Part shown: one piece after another, positions 1 to 8,628 of the stretch | How the letters are laid out: each line of letters opens with the position of its first letter | Position numbering within the stretch: the first letter of the stretch is position 1 | NCBI RefSeq assembly: GCF_040681875.1 | Contig: NZ_JBFAZP010000003.1 | Location: 186,001 to 250,000 of the forward strand | Reading direction: 5' to 3' | Length of the DNA stretch: 64,000 nucleotides | Source of the DNA: Longispora sp040681875 | Lineage (GTDB): Bacteria; Actinomycetota; Actinomycetes; Mycobacteriales; Micromonosporaceae | Notes under the pieces: model-generated | Seen by the model: the letters and a program-made list of their open reading frames with translations, nothing else | Told to the model about the DNA's origin: nothing | The model's database searches: none | Program-made: the position numbers and the translations under genes

Positions 1-526
1 GCTCGTACTCCACCTCGCCGTGTTCCGTGCCCGGGATCGGGTCGTCGAACTCCAGGTGGAACGTCCGCGCGTACCGCAGCCCGGCCTTCGCCATCACCCG
101 GCGCGAGGCGAGGTTCACCGCCATGGTCTGCGCCCACACCCGCCGGCTGCCCAGCTCCGTGAACGCGGCGCGCACCAACGCCCGCGAGCCCTCGGTCGCG
201 TACCCCCGCCCCCAGGACTCCGCGCGCAGCCGGTAGCCGAGCTCGACCTCCCCGGCGTCCCCGTCCGGCCCGGGGTCGAGCGCGAACCAGCCCAGGAACG
301 CCCCTGTGGCCCGCTCGACGGCCGCCCACCGGCCGGCGGGTCCCAGCTCGTAGCCGCGCAGGATGGCCGGGAGCACCTCGTCCTCGACCGTGGCGCGGGG
401 CGTGGGCCGGCCGTTGGTCAGGAACCGCATCACGGCCGGGTCGCCGTCGAGGGCGACGAGGTGGTCCACGTCGGACGGGGCGAACCGGCGCAGCGTCAAC
501 CGGTCGGTCTCCAGGAACACTCGCAT
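1..526 (-). CDS. GNAT family N-acetyltransferase (RimJ/RimL type), 3' end outside the window
   Basis: The reverse strand from ATG at 526 reads MRVFLETDRLTLRRF and stays open to the window edge (about 175 codons). ETDRLTLRRF is the usual start of the RimJ/RimL GNAT group. Further in, LGYRLRAESWGRGYATEG is the acetyl-CoA pyrophosphate loop, and a later AGLRYARTFHLEF segment fits the last GNAT strand. It probably moves acetyl from acetyl-CoA to an amine, but the substrate cannot be told. The C-terminus is missing only because the window ends. Confidence 0.85.
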   Translation of the reverse strand, partial: MRVFLETDRLTLRRFAPSDVDHLVALDGDPAVMRFLTNGRPTPRATVEDEVLPAILRGYELGPAGRWAAVERATGAFLGWFALDPGPDGDAGEVELGYRLRAESWGRGYATEGSRALVRAAFTELGSRRVWAQTMAVNLASRRVMAKAGLRYARTFHLEFDDPIPGTEHGEVEYE

Positions 527-761
527 CCGCCCATCCTGACCAGCCCTTTCACCGCGTGTCCACCGGGTTTCACCGCCCGGGCGCAGGGTCGGTGGGGGAT
601 GGGCCCTTCCAGGACGCCGCCCGCGTGGCGGCAGCGCGTGCCCCGCACATCCGGCCCTCGGCGTTGAGCGGCTCTTGACCGGTCCCGGGGACGCTGGCGC
701 CAGAAGCCGGGGTGCTGTCCCGCACAGCGCGCACCGGTCGCCCTGACCTGAGGAGTACCCC

Positions 762-1193
762 GTGCATCGACGCTTTGGAACCTTCGCCGCCGTGGCGGTG
801 CTGCCCTTCGCCCTGTTCGGCTGCACCCCGACGACCACCACCTCGGGCCCGAACCCGGCGGGAGCCCCTCAGGCGGCGCCCGGGGGAGGGACCGCCGCCT
901 TCTGTGCCCGGTTCGGCGACGGCATGGTGCTCAACAGCTTCGCCACCGCCATCGCCACCGGCCACCTCGACCGCGCACAGGCAGCGAAGGACCTGCGCGC
1001 GCTCGGCGACGCCGCCCCGGCGGACATCAAGCCGGACCTGATGTTCGTGATCGACGCGGATCTGGCCCTGATCAACGGCGAGCAGGACGGCCCGGCCCGG
1101 ATGACCAGCCCGGAGTACGACGCGGCTCTGGGCCGGTTCACGGCGTGGTGGACCTCGCACTGCGGTGTTCCCGCGACAAAACCAGCCTCCTAG
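762..1193 (+). CDS. putative lipoprotein of unknown function
   Basis: 143 residues from GTG 762, with GAGGAG 8-9 nt upstream. The N-terminus MHRRFGTFAAVAVLPFALFGC is a type II signal peptide ending in lipobox LFGC (Cys about 21), followed by a Thr/Pro-rich linker. Mature lipidation would tether it outside the membrane. The remainder has two Cys (about 46 and 136) and no domain I recognise. It sits alone between two acetyltransferase genes, so context gives no role. Confidence 0.7.
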   Translation: MHRRFGTFAAVAVLPFALFGCTPTTTTSGPNPAGAPQAAPGGGTAAFCARFGDGMVLNSFATAIATGHLDRAQAAKDLRALGDAAPADIKPDLMFVIDADLALINGEQDGPARMTSPEYDAALGRFTAWWTSHCGVPATKPAS

Positions 1194-1297
1194 GATGCTC
1201 TAGCGGGTGTACCACCCGACACAGGAACATCCCTGTTCACCAAAAACCAGGGGCGACCCAGCCGGGAGACATTGACGTCCGTCGGTAGCCTGTCGGC

Positions 1298-1804
1298 ATG
1301 TTCCCGGTGCGGCTGGTCGGTCGGCGGGTGACCCTGCGCGAGGTCACCGCCGCCGACACCGAGGCGGTGGGCCGGGTGCTGGGCCATCCGCTGGTGGCCG
1401 TGCGGCTCAGTTGCCAGGAGGTGGAGGGACCCGTCGACCCGGGGCCGGGTGAGCGCACGGCGTACCACCTCGTGGTCGAGAAGGACGCCGAGGTGGTCGG
1501 CGGCGGCGCCCTCCGGATCACCGGCGCCGCCCACGGCCGGGCCGAGATCGGCTACGTCCTGCACCCCGACTGGTGGGGACAGGGCCTCGCCACGGAGACG
1601 GCCCGGCTGCTCGTCGACTTCGGCCTGCGCGACCTGGGACTGCGCCGGATCGAGGCCACGGTCGGGCACGACAACGGGGGAGCGCAGCGGGTCTGCGAGA
1701 AGATCGGCATGCGCTACGAGGGTCGTACCCGCCGGAATCTGCTGGTGGACGGGGTGTGGCGCGACTCCGTGCGGTTCGCGACCCTGGCCGGTGATGGGGG
1801 ATAA
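1298..1804 (+). CDS. GNAT family N-acetyltransferase
   Basis: 168 residues. RLVGRRVTLREVTAADTEAV begins a RimJ/RimL-like GNAT fold; IGYVLHPDWWGQGLATE (about 86-102) is the acetyl-CoA loop and EKIGMRYEGRTRRNLLVDG is the conserved C-terminal strand. There is no Shine-Dalgarno. TAGCCT at 1286-1291 lies 6 nt before ATG 1298, so the mRNA is probably leaderless. The substrate (protein N-terminus, ribosomal protein or small amine) is unknown. Confidence 0.85.
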   Translation: MFPVRLVGRRVTLREVTAADTEAVGRVLGHPLVAVRLSCQEVEGPVDPGPGERTAYHLVVEKDAEVVGGGALRITGAAHGRAEIGYVLHPDWWGQGLATETARLLVDFGLRDLGLRRIEATVGHDNGGAQRVCEKIGMRYEGRTRRNLLVDGVWRDSVRFATLAGDGG

Positions 1805-1903
1805 CCCTGAGACCGGGTCAGGTGACCCCCGACCCGGAAATCGGTGCCCCGGTCATACCCACGGTGGACTCGCCGGAGACATCCGGGACCGACGATGTGA
1901 GGC

Positions 1904-2668
1904 ATGACCACTCAAGCAGTGATGCGGACCACGGGGATCGCGGCGAAAGCCGACGCGGTGTGGAAGGTGTACGGCAAGGGCGAGGCGCAGGTGATCGCCC
2001 TCGGCGGGGTGAGCGTGGATCTGGCGCGGGGCGAGTTCACCGCGATCATGGGCCCGTCGGGCTCGGGCAAGTCGACGCTGATGCACTGCCTGGCGGGCCT
2101 GGACACGGTGACCCGGGGCGAGGTGAGCATCGGGGACACGAAGGTCACCGGGCTGTCCGACCGGGGCCTGACGGCGCTGCGCCGGGAGAAGGTCGGCTTC
2201 ATCTTCCAGCAGTTCAACCTGCTGCCGACGTTGACGGCGGAGGAGAACATTCTGCTGCCGTTGTCGATCGCGGGCCGCAAGCCGGACCCGACCTGGTACA
2301 AGACGGTGATCCGGACCGTGGGACTGGCGGACCGGCTCAAGCACAAGCCGACCGAGTTGTCGGGCGGTCAGCAGCAGCGGGTGGCGTGCGCGCGGGCCCT
2401 GGTGTCGCGGCCGGACGTCATCTTCGCCGACGAGCCGACCGGTAACCTCGACTCGCGGTCCGGTGCCGAGGTGCTCAACTTCCTGCGCAGCTCGGTGCGG
2501 GAGTACGGGCAGACGATCGTGATGGTCACGCACGACCCGAACGCGGCCTCGTACGCCGACCGGGTCATCTTCCTCGCCGACGGCAAGGTCGTCTCCGAGC
2601 TGCGCGAGCCGACCGCCGACGCGGTGCTGGACACGATGAAGCGGCTCGACGGGCAGGGTGCCCGGTAA
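1904..2668 (+). CDS. ABC transporter ATP-binding protein, MacB/LolD type
   Basis: 254 residues. Walker A GPSGSGKST (50-58), Q-loop FQQFNLLP, signature LSGGQQQRV (152-160) and Walker B VIFADEPTG (172-180) are intact, and the NLDS after Walker B is typical of the MacB/LolD/FtsE class. It powers the FtsX-type permease encoded next; the TAATG junction at 2666-2670 overlaps stop and start, so the two are translationally coupled. Likely role: mechanotransmission or export of a lipoprotein, peptide or drug at the cytoplasmic membrane. Confidence 0.93.
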   Translation: MTTQAVMRTTGIAAKADAVWKVYGKGEAQVIALGGVSVDLARGEFTAIMGPSGSGKSTLMHCLAGLDTVTRGEVSIGDTKVTGLSDRGLTALRREKVGFIFQQFNLLPTLTAEENILLPLSIAGRKPDPTWYKTVIRTVGLADRLKHKPTELSGGQQQRVACARALVSRPDVIFADEPTGNLDSRSGAEVLNFLRSSVREYGQTIVMVTHDPNAASYADRVIFLADGKVVSELREPTADAVLDTMKRLDGQGAR

Positions 2669-5199
2669 TGTTCAGAGCCACCTGGAAGTCCCTGCTGTCC
2701 CGGAAGCTGCGGTTGCTGCTGTCGGGGATGGCCGTGGTGCTGGGCGTGATGGCCGTGTCCAGCGCCCTGATTCTCACCGACTCGTTGAGCGCGTCGTTCG
2801 ACGACATGTTCCGTACGGTGAACAAGAACGTGGACGTGCAGGTCAGCGGGGCCTCGACGAGTCCCGGCAGCGAGGAGGACCGGCGCGCGGAGCCGTTGGC
2901 GGCCTCGGCCGTGGACAAGGTCCGGGGCGTGGCGGGGGTCCGCGAGGCGGTCGGGGTGGTCAGCTCCGACGGTGCCCGGGTCGTGGGGAAGAACGGCAAG
3001 GTCATCGTGACGCAGGGTCCGCCCCGGTTGGGTGTGGGCTGGCGGGACGGCGACGGGGTGACCGACCTGCGGGAGGGTACGGGGCCGACGGCCGCCGACC
3101 AGGTCGCGATCAACGTGACGTTGGCGAAGGCGGGGCCGTTCAAGGTCGGGGACCGGATCGACGTGCTGACGTTGGCGGCGAAGAAGTCGTTCACGGTCAG
3201 TGGCGTGTTCGGGATGACGGGCAACCGTGACTCGCTCGGCGGCGAGACGATCGTGGCGTTCACGGAGCCGGTGGCGCAGCAGTTGATGCTGGGCAAGCCG
3301 GGGGTGTACAGCTCGATCACGGTCCGCGCGGCCGACGGGGTGTCGGCGGATGCCGTGAAGGCGAACCTGGTGGCGGTGTTCGGTGCGACGGCTGTGGTGC
3401 GGACCAGCGCGGAGGTCGCCAAGGCGCAGGCGGCGGATGTCCAGGAGTTCCTGACGATCTTCCAGAACTTCCTGCTCGGGTTCGCGGCGGTGACCCTGTT
3501 CGTGGGGATCTTCCTGATCCTGAACACGTTCTCGATCCTGGTGGCCCAGCGCACCCGGGAGCTGGCGCTGTTGCGGTCCCTCGGCGCGGGCCGGGGGCAG
3601 GTGATCCGGTCGGTGCTGGTGGAGGCGCTGGTCGTGGGGATCGTGGCCTCGACCCTGGGCCTGTTCGCGGGGTACGGCGTCGCGGTACTCCTCAAGCAGT
3701 TGTTGTTCAGTTCCCTGAAGGACGCCACGCTCGGCTTCACCACGTCGGCGGTGGTCGCCTCCTACCTGGTGGGTGTCCTGGTGACCCTGGTCGCGGCGGT
3801 GGTGCCGGCGTTGCGGGCCTCGCGGGTGGCGCCGATCGCGGCCCTGCGCGACGCGGCGACGGCGGACAAGTCCCTGGTCAAGGTGACCGTCACGGGCGCG
3901 GTGCTCGGTGCGCTCGGCGTGGGCGGGGTGGGCTGGGCGTTGTTCGGCTCGTTGAAAGGGTCCTCGATCTGGCTGGTCCTGCTCGGCGGGGTCCTGCTCA
4001 GCTTCATCGGGGTCGCGTTGCTCACCCCGAGCATCGCGCGTCCGACGGTCGGGGTCATCGGCCGGCTGTTCTCGTGGTCGCTCCCGGGGAAGCTGGGTCG
4101 GCGCAACTCGGCCCGCAACCCGCGGCGTACCGCGAACACGGCGGCGGCGCTGATGATCGGCCTGGCGTTGATCACGGGGGTGAGTGTGCTGGCCGCGTCG
4201 ATCAACTCGAGCATGTCGAAGGTGTTCACGCAGGACCTGCGGGCGGACCTGGTGATCGACCGGGACTCCGGGGACGCGACCTATGACCCGTCGGTGATCG
4301 ACAAGACCCGGCAGATGGCGGGCGTGGCCGGGGCGGTCGGCCTGTACGGGGACGCGACGACGGACGTGACGGGCAAGGCCGTCTACCTGTCGGGTACGGA
4401 CGTGGCGGCGGCCAAGGACATCTTCAACCTGAAGGTGAAGTCGGGCGAGCTGCGGGACCTGCGGCACAACGAGGTGGTGCTCGGTGAGGAGTTCGCGACC
4501 AAGCGCGGGCTGGGCACCGGGTCGTCGCTGAAGCTGAAGACGTCGCGGGGCGGCGAGCAGACGTTCGTGGTCGTCGGCGTGTACGCCAAGCAGCAGCTGC
4601 TGAACGAGCCGCTGGTGTCGGTGGCCGACGCGCAGGAGTACTTCCACACCCCTGCGCCGATGATCGGCGCGGTCAAGCTGAAGCCGGGCGCCGACGCGGC
4701 CGGGGTGAAGCGGCAGATCGAGGCGCTGCTGGTGGACTCGCCGGAGATCAGCGTCGCGAGCCAGGCGGACTTCATCAAGCAGCAGACCGGTCAGGTCGAC
4801 ACCCTGCTGAACATGTTGTACGCGCTGCTGGCCCTCGCGGTGATCATCGCGATCCTGGGCATCGTGAACACGCTGGCGTTGTCGGTGCTGGAGCGGACCC
4901 GGGAGCTGGGCATGCTGCGGGCCGTGGGGATGAGCCGCTGGTCGGCGATGCGCATGATCACTGTGGAGTCGGTGGTGATCTCGGTGTTCGGGGCGCTGCT
5001 GGGCCTGGCCGTGGGCACGGGGCTGGGCGTGGCGGTGGTGCGCGCCCTGAAGGACCAGGGCTTCGACGTGCTGACGGTGCCGTGGACCCGGATGCTGGTG
5101 TTCCTGGGGCTGGCGGTGGTGGTCGGGTTGTTCGCGGCGATCCTGCCGGCGATCCGGGCGGCGCGGGTGAACGTGTTGCAGGCGATCTCGTACGAGTGA
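2668..5199 (+). CDS. FtsX-family ABC transporter permease
   Basis: 843 residues with the duplicated actinobacterial FtsX layout: an N-terminal helix (about 15-35) and periplasmic-type MacB domain, an FtsX core with ERxRELALLRSLGA-like QRTRELALLRSLGA (about 292-305), a second extracytoplasmic domain, and a second core with LERTRELGMLRAVGM near 745. It partners the ATPase just upstream, with which it overlaps by one base. The substrate is not evident. A short hairpin with TT lies immediately downstream. Confidence 0.92.
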   Translation: MFRATWKSLLSRKLRLLLSGMAVVLGVMAVSSALILTDSLSASFDDMFRTVNKNVDVQVSGASTSPGSEEDRRAEPLAASAVDKVRGVAGVREAVGVVSSDGARVVGKNGKVIVTQGPPRLGVGWRDGDGVTDLREGTGPTAADQVAINVTLAKAGPFKVGDRIDVLTLAAKKSFTVSGVFGMTGNRDSLGGETIVAFTEPVAQQLMLGKPGVYSSITVRAADGVSADAVKANLVAVFGATAVVRTSAEVAKAQAADVQEFLTIFQNFLLGFAAVTLFVGIFLILNTFSILVAQRTRELALLRSLGAGRGQVIRSVLVEALVVGIVASTLGLFAGYGVAVLLKQLLFSSLKDATLGFTTSAVVASYLVGVLVTLVAAVVPALRASRVAPIAALRDAATADKSLVKVTVTGAVLGALGVGGVGWALFGSLKGSSIWLVLLGGVLLSFIGVALLTPSIARPTVGVIGRLFSWSLPGKLGRRNSARNPRRTANTAAALMIGLALITGVSVLAASINSSMSKVFTQDLRADLVIDRDSGDATYDPSVIDKTRQMAGVAGAVGLYGDATTDVTGKAVYLSGTDVAAAKDIFNLKVKSGELRDLRHNEVVLGEEFATKRGLGTGSSLKLKTSRGGEQTFVVVGVYAKQQLLNEPLVSVADAQEYFHTPAPMIGAVKLKPGADAAGVKRQIEALLVDSPEISVASQADFIKQQTGQVDTLLNMLYALLALAVIIAILGIVNTLALSVLERTRELGMLRAVGMSRWSAMRMITVESVVISVFGALLGLAVGTGLGVAVVRALKDQGFDVLTVPWTRMLVFLGLAVVVGLFAAILPAIRAARVNVLQAISYE

Positions 5200-5211
5200 G
5201 TGGTGGGTGCG

Positions 5212-5241
5212 GGGCCCCGTCCTCGGGTGGGGGCGGGGCCC
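5212..5241 (+). terminator. hairpin terminator after the FtsX permease
   Basis: GGGCCCCG (5212-5219) pairs with CGGGGCCC (5234-5241) and is followed by TT. It lies 13 nt after the permease stop and just before the convergent acetyltransferase, so it may serve both strands. Confidence 0.55.
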
Positions 5242-5249
5242 TTCCGCGT

Positions 5250-5747
5250 CTACATCTCCTTGAACGGCACCGGGTAGCTGACCTTGCCCTGGGGTTCTCC
5301 GGTGTAGGAGGGCAGGAGGAGGACCTGGAAGGCGTCGGTGACTCCTGGCCAGGGGGCGGTGAGGTGGTGGTCGGCGGCGGGTTCGAAGCCGAAGCGCCGG
5401 TAGTAGGCGGGGTCGCCGAGGACGATGACGAGGGGGAGTCCGGTGGCGCGGGCGGCGTCGAGGGCGGCGGAGATGACGGCGGTGCCGTGGCCGTGGCGTT
5501 GGTGGTCGGGGTGCACGGAGACGGGGGCGAGGCTGAGGGCGGGGGCTTCGTCGATCTCGACCCGGCTGATGAGGGCGTGGGCGATGACGAGTCCGTTCTC
5601 GTCGGCTACCCAGGACAGTCCGTCGATCCAGGCGTTGCTGGCGCGGAGGGTGTCGACGAGGTCGGCTTCGTCGGTGCGGCCGAAGGCTGCGACGTGTACC
5701 CGGTGGACGGCGCCGCCGTCGCGCGGCGACTCGGGTCGTACGTTCAT
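5250..5747 (-). CDS. GNAT family N-acetyltransferase
   Basis: 165 residues beginning MNVRPESPRDGGAVHRVHVA. ALSLAPVSVHPDHQRHGHG (about 90-108) is the acetyl-CoA-binding motif and YYRRFGFEPA the C-terminal GNAT strand; this looks like the YhbS subgroup, which is close to predicted acetyltransferases of unknown substrate. On the minus strand TAGCGT (5759-5754) lies 6 nt before the ATG at 5747. That promoter sits inside the end of the upstream tetR gene, whose stop is at 5752, implying a leaderless internal transcript. Confidence 0.87.
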   Translation of the reverse strand: MNVRPESPRDGGAVHRVHVAAFGRTDEADLVDTLRASNAWIDGLSWVADENGLVIAHALISRVEIDEAPALSLAPVSVHPDHQRHGHGTAVISAALDAARATGLPLVIVLGDPAYYRRFGFEPAADHHLTAPWPGVTDAFQVLLLPSYTGEPQGKVSYPVPFKEM

Positions 5748-5751
5748 CTGT

Positions 5752-6324
5752 CTACGCTAGCGAGTCCCTGACCAGCGCGAAGGCCTGATCGACAAGCTCG
5801 GTGAGGGGTTGGGCCCCGTTGAGGTCGGCCCATTGCCGGACGGCGGTCTCGTAGGCGGCGTAGGCGACGGCGGCGGTGACGGCGGCGCGGGGGCGGGGCA
5901 GGCCGCGGGTGTGCAGGGTGGCGGCGATGTCGTCCTGGGCCTGGAGTTGGCGGTCGAGGTAGCGGGCGCGGAGCGCGGGGGTGGCGAGGGTGAGCCGGGT
6001 GAGGCGGAGGGACTTGGGGCCGCCTTCGGCGAGGGCCTCGACGTAGCGGCCGAGGGCGCGGCGCAGGGAGGTGCCGGGGTGTTCGTCGGCGGGGCTGGCG
6101 GCGAGGGCGTCGCGGGCGAGGGTGCCGAGTTCGGTGACGAGGTCGAGGATGACGTCTTCCTTGGCGGGGAAGTACCGGAAGAACGTGCGTTTGGAGACGC
6201 CGGCCGCGGCGGCGATCTGTTCGATGGTGGTCTCCTCGAAGCCCTGGTGGGCGAGGAGTTTGAGGGCTGCCTCGGCCAGTTCGTCCCGGACGAGTTGGCG
6301 TTTGCGGTCGGCGAGGTTTCTCAC
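5752..6324 (-). CDS. TetR-family transcriptional regulator
   Basis: 190 residues from GTG 6324. The N-terminal HTH includes FEETTIEQIAAAAGVSKRTF and FFRYFPAKEDV, classic TetR; the C-terminal ligand domain is generic. I prefer GTG 6324 over upstream ATGs at 6375 and 6366: minus-strand TACTCT (6336-6331) is 6 nt ahead, whereas the upstream ATGs run through the inverted repeat 6346-6389. It is divergent from the SDR gene, which it probably represses together with itself. Its stop is 5 nt from the start of the following acetyltransferase. Confidence 0.88.
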   Translation of the reverse strand: MRNLADRKRQLVRDELAEAALKLLAHQGFEETTIEQIAAAAGVSKRTFFRYFPAKEDVILDLVTELGTLARDALAASPADEHPGTSLRRALGRYVEALAEGGPKSLRLTRLTLATPALRARYLDRQLQAQDDIAATLHTRGLPRPRAAVTAAVAYAAYETAVRQWADLNGAQPLTELVDQAFALVRDSLA

Positions 6325-6330
6325 CTCCGG

Positions 6331-6389
6331 AGAGTACCAGCTGACATCATTGACACTCGGTGCCATCCAGGGCATGCTATGTCAATGAT
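6331..6389. promoter_or_regulatory. divergent tetR/SDR promoters with 10-bp inverted repeat
   Basis: ATCATTGACA (6346-6355) and TGTCAATGAT (6380-6389) are perfect inverted copies 24 bp apart. The left arm contains the SDR -35 TTGACA (6350-6355), 17 bp before CATGCT (6373-6378), which lies 6 nt before ATG 6385. On the other strand TACTCT (6336-6331) serves tetR. The repeat is the obvious TetR operator. Confidence 0.7.
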
Positions 6390-7284
6390 GGCTCGTTGGA
6401 ACGTCGCACACATCCCCCACCAGGCCGGCCGGACCATCGTCGTCACCGGCGCCAACAGCGGACTGGGCTACGCCACCACCCGCGAACTCGCCCGCCGTGG
6501 CGGCCACCTCGTCATGGCCGTCCGCAACGTGGCCGCCGGGCAGGCCGCGCGCGCCGCCCTCCTCGCGGAGGTCCCCGACGCGGCCGTGGAGGTGCGCCAC
6601 CTGGATCTGGCGGATCTGGACTCGGTGCGCGCGTTCGCGGGCACGGTGGAGCGGGTGGACACGTTGGTGAACAACGCGGGGATCATGATGCCGCCGCGCA
6701 CCCTGACCCGGCAGGGTCACGAGTTGCAGTTCGGGACGAACCATCTGGGGCACTTCGCGTTGACGGGTCTGTTGTTGGGCCGGTTGGGTGCGGGTGGTGA
6801 CGGCCGGGTGGTGACGGTGAGTTCGTCGTTGCACCGGCGGGGTGCGATCCACTGGGACGATCTGACGGGTGAGCGCCGCTATTCGCCGGCGGGGTTCTAC
6901 GCGCAGTCGAAGTTCGCGAACGTCCTGTTCGGTCTGGAGTTGGATCGTCGGTTGCGTGCGTCGGGTGCGGGGGTGCGCAGTGTGTTGGCGCATCCGGGGT
7001 ACACGGACACGAATCTGCATTCGACGGGTCCGACGGGGGTGTTGAACGTGGTGGCGCGGATCGGTTCGGGGTTGTTCGCGCAGGACGCGGCGGCGGGTGC
7101 GTTGAGTCAGTTGTACGCGGCGAGTGATCCGGGTGCGGTGGGTGGGGAGTTCATCGGGCCGGGTGGGCCGGGGGAGATGCGTGGGTATCCGAAGGTGGTG
7201 CGTCCGGTGTCGTCGGCTCTGGACGAGGGGGCGGCGCGGCGGTTGTGGGCGTTGTCGGAGGAGTTGACGGGCGTGACGTCCTGA
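6385..7284 (+). CDS. short-chain dehydrogenase/reductase
   Basis: 299 residues. TGANSGLG (21-28) is the NAD(P)-binding glycine motif, NNAG follows in strand 4, and YAQSK is the catalytic YxxxK. The sequence resembles the retinol-dehydrogenase/WW-domain-oxidoreductase-like SDR group; the substrate is unknown. The start is set at ATG 6385 by the TTGACA/CATGCT promoter (leaderless); ATG 6379 and 6388 are in frame. The adjacent TetR gene and shared operator suggest induction by a small-molecule ligand that may be the SDR substrate or a relative. Confidence 0.9.
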   Translation: MMARWNVAHIPHQAGRTIVVTGANSGLGYATTRELARRGGHLVMAVRNVAAGQAARAALLAEVPDAAVEVRHLDLADLDSVRAFAGTVERVDTLVNNAGIMMPPRTLTRQGHELQFGTNHLGHFALTGLLLGRLGAGGDGRVVTVSSSLHRRGAIHWDDLTGERRYSPAGFYAQSKFANVLFGLELDRRLRASGAGVRSVLAHPGYTDTNLHSTGPTGVLNVVARIGSGLFAQDAAAGALSQLYAASDPGAVGGEFIGPGGPGEMRGYPKVVRPVSSALDEGAARRLWALSEELTGVTS

Positions 7285-7388
7285 CCTGTTCGGCCAAGGG
7301 CCGTGTCGTCCTCGACCGTGTTGACCCGGACCGCCGGTGGGTGCGGGGGCGTTCGGCGCTGGGTGTGCGCGCCGGTCGACGTGGTGCC

Positions 7389-7427
7389 GTGCCGGGCAGG
7401 GAGCCCCGTAGACTCCCCGCCCGGCAC
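7389..7427. terminator. long bidirectional hairpin between convergent genes
   Basis: Arms 7389-7403 and 7413-7427 form a 15-position stem with one mismatch around a 9-nt loop. It lies between the stops of the convergent SDR and HTH/zinc-ribbon genes and should terminate both. Confidence 0.65.
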
Positions 7428-7494
7428 GCCGTCGTCTCCCGGCCCGCTCTGCCGGGCGGCTGCGGGGCTTGACCGGCCCCGTAGCCGTGGTGGG

Positions 7495-8493
7495 TCAGTG
7501 GCGCAGGTTCTGGGCGCCGATGATGCGGAGGCTGGGGCTGAGGTCGCCGGGGCCGGTGGGGGCGAGTTCGACGGCGAGGACCTTCTCGGGGCCGGTGTCG
7601 AAGTGGGGGCAGTAGACCTGTTCGCCGCGTCCGGGCTGGTGGTGGGTCCAGCCGTGGTCGGCGGAGAAGTGCACGGGTTGGGCGCAGTCGGCGCAGATGT
7701 AGTTGCGCAGGGTGCCGGGGGCGACGGGGTAGCGCTCGTCGGGGCCGGGGCGGCGGCCTCCGGGGAGCTGGCCGGCGGACATGCCGGGGCCGAGGACGGG
7801 GCCGTCGACGCCGCCGCCGGGGGTGCGGGAGGCGATCCGCCAGGGAAGGCGGCGGTCGGGGTCGACGCGGTTGAGGGTGGCGCGGGCTTCTTCGACGCTG
7901 CCGTGCACGGACACGTGCCAGCCCCTCGGGGTGTCGACGACGAGGGTGTGCAGGGTGACGGCGCGGTCGTCGCGGGCGATGCGGTAGCGGGCTTCGACGC
8001 TGCCGCCGGGGGCGCAGCCGAGCTGGTCGACGACGGTGATGAGGTCGTCGGCGAGGTGCAGGGTGACGAGGCGGCGGGCGACGAGCATCTCGGAGGCGCG
8101 GACGGCGAGGGCGAGGCGGGGCAGGGGGGTGCGGCGTTGCCAGCCGTCGCGGAGCACGTCGTCGTCGCCGACGGTCCAGTACTGGCGGCCTTCGGCCGCG
8201 TACCGGTTGAGGATGACGCTGCGCCAGTCGTAGTCGGGTTCGTCGGCGAGGCGTTCGCGGAGCCATTCCTCGGCGGCGGCGGTGCGCCGGATGTCGAGGT
8301 GCAGCGGGGTGAGCTGCTTGAGCTGGGCTTCGACGGCGGTGACGGAGCGGCCGAGGTCGACGGCGATCTGGTCGAGGGACGCGCCGGTGCGCAGCTCGGC
8401 GACGAGTTCCGCGTGGTGGTGCTCGGTCCACACCTCGCCGTTGTTGGCGGGGTTGGTCGCGGTCTCGGTGGACAGGGTTTCGGACACGGGCAC
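7495..8493 (-). CDS. HTH and zinc-ribbon-like protein of unknown function
   Basis: 332 residues. Near 25-60, LVAELRTGASLDQIAVDLGR and the following SVTAVEAQLKQL look like a helix-turn-helix (SANT/sigma-region-4 style). Near 283-312 a CADCAQPVHFSADHGWTHH stretch followed by YCPHF offers Cys/His ligands for zinc. The central 180 residues match no family I can name, though LVDTPRGWHVSVHGSVEEA looks enzymatic or sensory. It is divergent from the alpha/beta hydrolase. A nucleic-acid-binding role is inferred only from the HTH and zinc site. Confidence 0.65.
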   Translation of the reverse strand: MPVSETLSTETATNPANNGEVWTEHHHAELVAELRTGASLDQIAVDLGRSVTAVEAQLKQLTPLHLDIRRTAAAEEWLRERLADEPDYDWRSVILNRYAAEGRQYWTVGDDDVLRDGWQRRTPLPRLALAVRASEMLVARRLVTLHLADDLITVVDQLGCAPGGSVEARYRIARDDRAVTLHTLVVDTPRGWHVSVHGSVEEARATLNRVDPDRRLPWRIASRTPGGGVDGPVLGPGMSAGQLPGGRRPGPDERYPVAPGTLRNYICADCAQPVHFSADHGWTHHQPGRGEQVYCPHFDTGPEKVLAVELAPTGPGDLSPSLRIIGAQNLRH

Positions 8494-8628
8494 AGTGACC
8501 TCCGCTGTAGGGAAAGCATCGGTTGTCTGGCTTCACGCTACGCGGGGGGTACGACATTTTCCGGGGGTGCGAACCCCACTCTGAGGGGTACTATGAACGT
8601 AGTAGTTTGTCGCGTGGAAGGGGTCGTC

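Noticed and set aside
2368..4647. Long open frame antisense to the ABC ATPase and FtsX permease
   Set aside because: It is an Arg/His/Pro-rich translation typical of the complementary strand of GC-rich genes, with no family motifs, and is fully covered by two clear genes.
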